This document shows positions 1-11,000 of a stretch of 11,000 bases of DNA, in pieces (the first letter of the stretch is position 1; the number at the start of each line of letters is the position of its first letter). Both the position numbers and the translations under genes were made by a program. Below the pieces are notes generated by a model. It ran no database searches and was not told the DNA's origin. It was given only the letters and a program-made list of their open reading frames with translations. The stretch is from Neocallimastix lanati (nom. inval.) (taxonomy: Eukaryota; Neocallimastigomycota; Neocallimastigomycetes; Neocallimastigales; Neocallimastigaceae): the NCBI GenBank assembly GCA_016946835.1, contig JACVTC010000116.1:251501-262500 (forward strand). The letters are read 5' to 3'.

Positions 1-123
1 TAATATTATAATTATTTTTTTACTAAAAATGTTTTTTATTATTAAAATATGTAATACATTCCAAAATGTAATAAAAACTATTATTAATTTTATTATTAAT
101 ATTTGTTTTTAATTTATTTAAAG
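1..123 (+). other. Intron preceding the first visible exon of the YcbL-like gene
   Basis: Almost pure A/T sequence ending in the acceptor AAAG at 120-123, directly before the first conserved exon in phase 0. It most likely is the 3' part of an intron whose donor and 5' exon lie before the window. A short open stretch 29-67 with a possible GTAATA donor exists, but it would give too few residues to complete the family's N-terminus. Confidence 0.6.
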
Positions 124-372
124 GCTTTAATTGTTGATCCAGGAGGTGATTTTGAAATTCTAAAAAATATTATTGAAAAAAGTAATTTTGAATTAAAATC
201 TATTTTGCTAACTCATGCGTAAGTTTTAGTATGCTAACAAATTGATGTTAATATTAATGGAATAAAAGTATATGTACATTTTTTTTATATATTTGTTAAT
301 AAAATTTAAATAAAATATAATTTAAATAATATCAAAATAATTTATAAATAAATAAATGAATAAATGAATGAA

Positions 373-407
<35 letters not shown>

Positions 408-496
408 ACTTTAAAGTCATTTTGACCATGTGGGTGCTGTTGGTCAATTAAAGAAACATTTTAATTGTAAAATCTATTTACATGAAGAAGATATGG

Positions 497-531
<35 letters not shown>

Positions 532-1677
532 TTATTTTATTTTTTAAATAGACTATTATTATTAATATAAATACTGTTCTAATTATATAAATAATAATAT
601 TTATTTCATTTAAATTTTAATAAATTTTCTATTTATTTATTAGTATTTATGGAATAATCAAATGGAACAAATTGGTGCCTTTGATTTACCATATAAGAGG
701 GAAGAGGAACTTCCAGATAAACCAGATTCATTTTTAAGTAATATTATAAAGTTTTTTATTTTAATTTAATTCTCTTTAAACAATAATAACAGTAATAAAA
801 ATATTAATAATTATATAAAAAAAAAAGGAAAAAAAAAAAAAAAAAAAAAAAAAAGAATGATAGTTTAAATAATTAGATAAAAAATAAAATTAAATAATTT
901 TATTTTAAATTTATAAATTTCAAATTCTAAATAAATAATTCAGAAATTCAAAATTCAAAATTCAAAATTTTAAATTCAAAATTTAAAATTCAAAATTTAT
1001 TGTTCAAAATTTAAAATTCAATATCAAAATTCAAAATTCAAAATTTAAAATTTATATATTAATTCACATTATTTATGATATTATATAAAATATAAATATT
1101 TATAATAAATAAATATATAAATTCAAAGAGGAAGATGATGAAATTATGTTAAATGGTAAATCTATTGCAAGAGTTATTCATACTCCCGGTCATAGGTAAT
1201 ATATATACAATTTTTTTTTTCCATGAAAATAGTTATTAATTGTTTTAATAAAACTTTTATTATTCTATAAATTTTTAAAATTTAATATTAAAAAATAAAA
1301 ATAATATCATTATTGATATTGATAATGATAATTAGTAAGGGTTCTGTAAGTTTTTATTTCCCAAAAGAAAAAGTTGCTATTGTTGGTGATACCCTATTCA
1401 AGTATACATTAATACAATAGTTTAATACATATGGGATATAAAATAAAGAAAATCTTTTATTATATAATATATATTAATTATTTTTTTTTATTTATGTATT
1501 TATTTTTATAGAGAATCTATTGGCAGAAGCGATCTTTGGGGAGGTGATGGTACCGTTTTAAGAACAGCAATTAGAGATAAAATATATCCATTAGGTGATG
1601 ATACATGTATTATTCCAGGTCATGGACCAACAACTAATGTTGCCTATGAAAAAGTTGAAAACTTAAACGTCTTTTAA
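124..1677 (+). CDS. YcbL-like glyoxalase II / metallo-beta-lactamase-fold hydrolase, six exons, 5' partial
   Basis: Predicted Zn-dependent hydrolase of the bacterial YcbL (type II glyoxalase II) branch of the metallo-beta-lactamase fold; these enzymes cleave S-D-lactoylglutathione or similar thioesters. Exons: 124-218, 417-495, 644-737, 1129-1195, 1336-1401, 1512-1677 (stop TAA 1675-1677). All five introns are GT-AG and all phases join. The 188 visible residues start with ALIVDPGGD. The metal motif THxHxDH is H31, H33, D35, H36 counted from the first visible residue and is assembled across the first intron; further ligands are H111 in TPGH, D130 in GDTLF and H171 in PGHGP. GRSDLWGGD and the PLGDD...PGHGP end are typical of YcbL proteins. 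YcbL is about 215 residues, so about 26 N-terminal residues, including the start codon, should lie in an exon upstream of the window. No targeting signal can be judged. An AATAAA lies at 1702-1707. Family assignment is firm; the substrate is inferred. Confidence 0.9.
344..408. repeat. (AAAT)n tetranucleotide microsatellite
   Basis: Tandem TAAA units with a few TGAA variants at the 5' end, ending 8 bases before the splice acceptor at 415-416. It lies in the first complete intron of the YcbL-like gene, between the two halves of the metal-binding motif. Confidence 0.9.
497..532. repeat. (TTA)n microsatellite at a splice donor
   Basis: The intron 496-643 opens with GTATTTATTATTATT, so the TTA array starts within a few bases of the donor. 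Confidence 0.85.
945..1053. repeat. Imperfect ATTCAAA / ATTTAAA heptamer repeat
   Basis: About 15 units of ATTCAAA with ATTTAAA variants, tandem but irregular. They lie in the 391-nt intron 738-1128, the longest intron of the YcbL-like gene. The same intron holds A-runs at about 820-854. Confidence 0.8.
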
Positions 1678-1797
1678 TTAAGGAAATAAGAAAGTAATAA
1701 TAATAAAATAAAAAATATACTTATTTTATATAATTTATTCAAAAATTCATTATGGTTAAAATATTAAAAATGTCTTAATAACATTAACAACAATAAC

Positions 1798-1809
1798 GTA
1801 ATGATAATG

Positions 1810-1901
<92 letters not shown>
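1798..1901. repeat. (AAT)n trinucleotide microsatellite
   Basis: About 34 AAT units; the first few are ATGATA variants and the rest is uninterrupted. It lies about 120 bases after the stop of the YcbL-like gene, so it is either in the 3' UTR or just beyond it. Confidence 0.95.
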
Positions 1902-2413
1902 TATAATTAATTCAATCTGAAAATAAAATGTATATTGTATTTTTTTTTTTTTTTTTTTATTTTTATTTTTTAGAAATGAAATAGTAAATTCTATTATTAA
2001 TATAATTCATAATAATATTTACAATCGTTTTTGATTTATTAAAACTAATTGAAAATTTTATATTTAATTTTTATATGTAAAGAAAAAATAATTTATATAA
2101 TTAAATTATAGTATATTTGTAATTTTGAAATTTTTTAAATAATAAACAAATAAACATAATTATAAAAAAAAAAAAAAAAAATCGAGTTTTATATTTTTAC
2201 TGACATTTGTACATAAACATATATATTATTTAATGCATTATATTTTCAAATTTTATATGATTATCTTAATGATTTATCTATTTCTTAATGTTTTACTTTA
2301 TCTTATTCTAATTGATAGAGTTTATTTTTTTATTTTTTTTTTTCCCTTCAAGCCAAATCAATTGTATTATAAATTCAGCATTATATATTTAAATATATCT
2401 TAAAATGATGTAA

Positions 2414-2487
2414 ATTTTTATTTTTATTTTTATTTTTATTTTTATTTTTTATTTTATTTTATTTTATTTTATTGTATTTTATTTTAT
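2414..2487. repeat. (TTTTTA)n / (TTTTA)n microsatellite
   Basis: Six-base TTTTTA units pass into five-base TTTTA units, with one G interruption near 2473. It lies 103-176 bases downstream of the stop of the minus-strand reductase gene. Confidence 0.9.
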
Positions 2488-2589
2488 CTATTATATAATT
2501 ATTATAATTATTATTATTAGTTTATTGGTTTTCAAATTATTTTGGTTTATAAAATCTATGCTATAATTATTAAATTTATTATATTATAT

Positions 2590-4496
2590 TTAAAGAAGGA
2601 ATGGAATAATAGCGGTTCTCTTCTTTGGGAAGGCATCCCCGAATTCCTTTATATAGTTACGTCTCTTCTTGACAGCCCATTGATACATCTAAATTTATAA
2701 TTTAGGATAAATTGAATTCATAATTTAATTTTTAAAAGGATAATATTAATAAAATAAATAATTATGTTTAAAAAAAAAAAAAAAAATAAAAAAAAAAGAA
2801 GAAAATACTTGAGCAAAAGCAACAATAGTGAAGAGCCAAGCTAATATATTTGATGAGTAAAAATTAGTTTAAACATTAATTTAATTACAAAAATAAAAAA
2901 GTATATATATATGAATATATACCAGATAATGAACCAGTAAGTAAACAAATTGCAATCCAAGCTAAAGTTTCAAAGAAGTAATTTGGACATGTAACAACAT
3001 TAAAGCCATAACCATATGGAATCTTTCTAACTCTAGTACCAGCTGGTCTTAAGTTACGTAAAATGATATGAGTTAAAAGATTGGAAACTTCCGAATACTA
3101 AGAAGTAATTTAAAATTAAAATAATAAGAATGTATATTATTATTTATTTAAATATAAATTATATAATTAATATTTATAGTAATAATAATAATACTTATTA
3201 TTATTATATGTAAAGTAAAATATAACTTACAACCCATAATATACATGAGAAAGTCATTCCAATAGTTGATGTACAGGCTGGAACATGACCACTGGTAAAT
3301 CCTGGTCTGTAAATCCAGTAAGCCATATTAATACCTGATAAAACCCAATAATGAAAACTGTTTTTGAATATGTTTTTAATTGGCATAGAATTGTTACTGA
3401 AACGATGAATAGCTACAGTTTCAAATTCACGCTTAAGGAAATGAATCATAATAAAAAGGAAACAAATTCTAATTATATATATATATATAGTTATTATTGG
3501 AATAATAATTATTTTAATTAAATATTGTAATTTAACATCAAGAAAATGAAAATAATTTATTTTTTTTTAACATAATTAATATATTGCATTTAAATTATTT
3601 ACTTTTGAACTGGAGTGTGTTCAACAATAGCTTCTTTGTAGAATAATTTTGATCCAAAGTAAAACAAAGGATGAATAAATAATGGACCGAAGTATTCAAC
3701 AATAAAAACATTTCTCCAACTAATTTGAGGTCCTTTTATTTTTTAAAAATTTTTTTGAATAAAAATTATCATTAAAATCATTTTATTTGCTTATTTATTT
3801 ATTTATTTATTTATTTATTTTTTATTTTGTTTTTAAGCATTTGAAAAAATTATACTTATTATTTACCTAAATCCTTAAAAGTAATGGTAGCTATGTTATA
3901 AAATGTTTATTATTTTAAAAGAAAAATAAGAAAAAAGAAAATACATCTTCTTCTATTTTATAATAAATAAAATTTTGTTTTATTTAAATAGAATATATAT
4001 ATATTTTCTTACTGTTATCTTTTATATTATGCTGTTCTAATGTATCTTTATCATATAGTACAGTTTTATCTATGATATGAATGAATGTAAATTAATTTGT
4101 TTAATTTTTTAATTTTAAATTTTATTATTATTTTTTTAGTTAAATTTTTATTCTTTTTTTTTTTGCTTTGTCAATTAATAATCAAATTTACCAATAGTTA
4201 ATCTTTGTCTATCTGGATAATATTTTGGAACTTTTAATGAATATTGTTAAGTTTTTTTTTTTTTTTTTTTTTTTATTTATAAGCCATTTATGATTAGTAT
4301 ACTATTATTTATTAATTTTTAAAAATATAATAAATTATATTTTTTTTAATTAATACTTTATGAAAATAAAAAAGAAAAAAAAGTATATACATTGTTTTTG
4401 AAAAGCTTTTTTAAGATCAAGTACGGTTGCTCCATCAATATCAAGCTTTTCGGCGAGAATTTCTCCACTGCGAGATTGAATTTTTACGAAAACCAT
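2590..4496 (-). CDS. TSC13: Very-long-chain trans-2,3-enoyl-CoA reductase (TECR/Tsc13), complete, nine exons
   Basis: Last step of the ER very-long-chain fatty acid elongation cycle: NADPH-dependent reduction of trans-2-enoyl-CoA to acyl-CoA. Exons on the minus strand: 4496-4391, 4230-4192, 4069-4013, 3890-3867, 3732-3603, 3468-3231, 3097-2923, 2840-2809, 2688-2590; eight GT-AG introns of 82-160 nt, all phases consistent, 299 residues (human TECR has 308). Residues 1 to about 75 form the N-terminal ubiquitin-like region, ending TITFKDLGPQISW. Residues about 80-299 are hydrophobic membrane segments with the steroid 5-alpha-reductase C-terminal domain. HFLKREFETVAIHRFS (128-143) supplies K131, R132 and E135, matching residues essential in yeast Tsc13. 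Y238 in CPNYFFE matches the proposed catalytic Tyr248 of human TECR. The C-terminus IIPFLL is the family end. Exon 4 is only 24 nt. The start is the only ATG fitting the family N-terminus. Codons such as AAG, GTC, TTC and CGT are more GC-rich than in the neighbour, suggesting high expression. Confidence 0.95.
3788..3822. repeat. (TTTA)n microsatellite
   Basis: Seven or more TTTA units within the reductase intron 3866-3733. Confidence 0.85.
4250..4274. repeat. Poly-T tract inside reductase intron 1
   Basis: About 23 T on the plus strand (poly-A in the transcript), about 20-45 nt upstream of the acceptor of intron 1 (4390-4231). Confidence 0.85.
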
Positions 4497-4658
4497 TTTC
4501 CCTATTTGTATTTAAATTTCATTGAAACAAATTATTATTAAATGTGTGAAAAGCGAAATATATGTATATATAATTATAAATATAGATACAATAAATGATA
4601 TTAATATTAAAAATAACATAAATTTATTTATTTATTTGATTATTTTCATTCTTTCATA

Positions 4659-4676
4659 TTAATTCAATTGAATTAA
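4659..4676. promoter_or_regulatory. Perfect 18-bp palindrome upstream of the reductase gene
   Basis: TTAATTCAATTGAATTAA reads the same on both strands. It lies 163-180 bp before the reductase start codon. A dimeric regulator site is possible, but no known factor is recognised, and AT-only palindromes are easier to get by chance here. Confidence 0.35.
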
Positions 4677-4958
4677 GGTGGTAAATTTCATGTTTTCATT
4701 TATTAATTAAGATATTGTACAAAGTAAAATAAAAAAAAAAAAAAAAAAAAACTACTATTGATTGTTTGTTCCAATAATAATTAAATTTTACACTTTATTA
4801 GTATTATTAATTAATAAAAACCTTTCATAGTATTAAATTATTAAATATATATAATCATTATTATTAATTACCTTCGAAATAATATATATATTATAAATAC
4901 CTTTTTTTCTTTTTTTTTTTTTTGTTATACTTTATATTTTTATCAAAGCGAAAATTTA

Positions 4959-4988
4959 ATTAAATTATTTGATATTAAATTATTTGAT
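4959..4988. repeat. Two exact tandem copies of a 15-mer
   Basis: ATTAAATTATTTGAT occurs twice head to tail (4959-4973, 4974-4988), followed by a degenerate third copy to about 5003. It is mid-way in the divergent spacer. Confidence 0.8.
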
Positions 4989-5344
4989 TTTTAAATTATT
5001 TTTCTATATATGTACACACTTAATGTATCAAAAAAAATTATTTTCTAAATTAAATAATTTTAATTATATATTTTTTATTTTTTTATGGCCAAATTAACTT
5101 TTTATACCCTAACCTCAACTTAAATTTTAAATAAAAATATTTTAAATAATAAAAATGGATGTTAATGTAGATATTATAATAATTTTAATAATGTGAATTT
5201 TTCAAAATGATAAAAAAAATTTAAAAAAATTAAAAGATTAAAATATATAATTCCTTATTAAGATAAAACTATAAATAATTTTTATAATTTCTACAAAGCT
5301 GAATTATACATATAATAAAAATTAAAATAAAATAGATAATTACA

Positions 5345-5368
5345 AATTGAATTTTATTAAATTCAATT
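5345..5368. promoter_or_regulatory. 10-bp inverted repeat with 4-bp spacer upstream of the ALC1-like gene
   Basis: AATTGAATTT (5345-5354), spacer TATT, then AAATTCAATT (5359-5368). It lies about 240 bp before the ALC1-like start and shares the AATTCAATT core with the palindrome at 4659-4676. Confidence 0.35.
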
Positions 5369-5608
5369 AGCCAATAAAAATTTAAAGCTTAATTAAAAAA
5401 AAATATATATATATTAAAATTTTATTTTTTATTTTATTTTATTTTATTATTTTTTTTTTAATTTATTCAAGGATTTCTGTAATTAAAAATAAAAAATATA
5501 TTTATATATATTATAAAATCATTAATAAAATTAAAATAGATAAGCTTAATCCATTTTATTTTATTATAATTAATGTTTTTATTTTTTTAAAAAAAAAAAA
5601 ATTAGAAT

Positions 5609-11000
<5,392 letters not shown>

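Larger units (their letters stand above)
1678..2589. other. Convergent intergenic spacer, no gene seen
   Basis: Spacer between the stop codons of the YcbL-like gene (+) and the enoyl-CoA reductase gene (-). It holds possible AATAAA polyadenylation signals at 1702-1707 (+) and 2580-2575 (-), both weak evidence in DNA this AT-rich. It also holds an (AAT)n array, T-runs near 1939-1958, an A-run near 2164-2180 and a TTTTA pentamer array. No conserved reading frame or RNA gene was recognised on either strand. Confidence 0.75.
4497..5608. promoter_or_regulatory. Divergent intergenic region serving the reductase and ALC1-like genes
   Basis: The two genes start back to back, so both promoters must lie here. 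The sequence is nearly pure A/T with homopolymers at about 4730-4750, 4909-4923 and 5588-5600. No coding segment was recognised. TATA-like strings occur everywhere and cannot be called. Two inverted repeats stand out: a perfect 18-bp palindrome (4659-4676) and a 10-bp inverted repeat with a 4-bp spacer (5345-5368). They share the core AATTCAATT. A tandem 15-mer lies at 4959-4988. Confidence 0.55.

Noticed and set aside
29-67. Possible first exon of the YcbL-like gene (ATG at 29, donor GTAATA at 68)
   Set aside because: It would give only 13 residues before ALIVDPGGD where the family has about 26, and it lacks the usual N-terminal strand; low-complexity chance ORF is more likely.
4892-4899. 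TATAAATA as a TATA box
   Set aside because: Such strings occur throughout the A/T-rich spacer, and this one is about 400-700 bp from either start codon.
5107-5114. Telomere-like CCCTAACC
   Set aside because: A single 8-base match with no repetition.

Overview
The window is nuclear DNA from an extremely AT-rich, intron-dense eukaryote. Coding exons are short islands of conserved sequence set in almost pure A/T introns and spacers full of homopolymers and (AAT)n, (TTA)n, (TTTTA)n and (AAAT)n microsatellites. Two kinds of organism fit: an anaerobic gut fungus (Neocallimastigomycota) or a dictyostelid amoeba. I lean to the fungus. Introns are very frequent (32 complete introns in three genes), the exons lack the long Asn/Gln runs usual in Dictyostelium proteins, and the enoyl-CoA reductase reads like fungal Tsc13. 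This is inference from style, not a search result.

There are three genes, all deduced by splicing conserved protein segments by eye. (1) 124-1677, + strand: the last six exons of a bacterial-type (YcbL-like) glyoxalase II / metallo-beta-lactamase-fold hydrolase; its first ~26 residues lie upstream of the window. (2) 4496-2590, - strand: a complete nine-exon very-long-chain trans-2,3-enoyl-CoA reductase (TECR/Tsc13), 299 residues. (3) 5609 to beyond 11000, + strand: a Snf2-family chromatin remodeller of the ALC1/CHD1L type with 20 exons visible (811 residues), ending as the C-terminal macro domain begins. Genes 1 and 2 converge on a 0.9 kb spacer; genes 2 and 3 diverge from a 1.1 kb spacer. 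They belong to unrelated pathways (methylglyoxal or thioester detoxification, fatty acid elongation in the ER, poly(ADP-ribose)-linked chromatin remodelling), as is normal for eukaryotic neighbours.

The most striking content is in the splicing architecture of gene 3. Thirty-one of the 32 complete introns are GT-AG. Intron 4 of gene 3 (6313-6414) has AT-AC ends, a full ATATCCTTT donor and a near-consensus TTCTTTAAC branch site, the signature of a U12-type (minor spliceosome) intron. Just before it lies a 12-nt micro-exon holding part of the Walker A loop, followed by an intron that can fold into a long A/T hairpin. Several introns carry large microsatellites that begin right at the splice donor; the largest is an uninterrupted 332-bp (ATA)n array.
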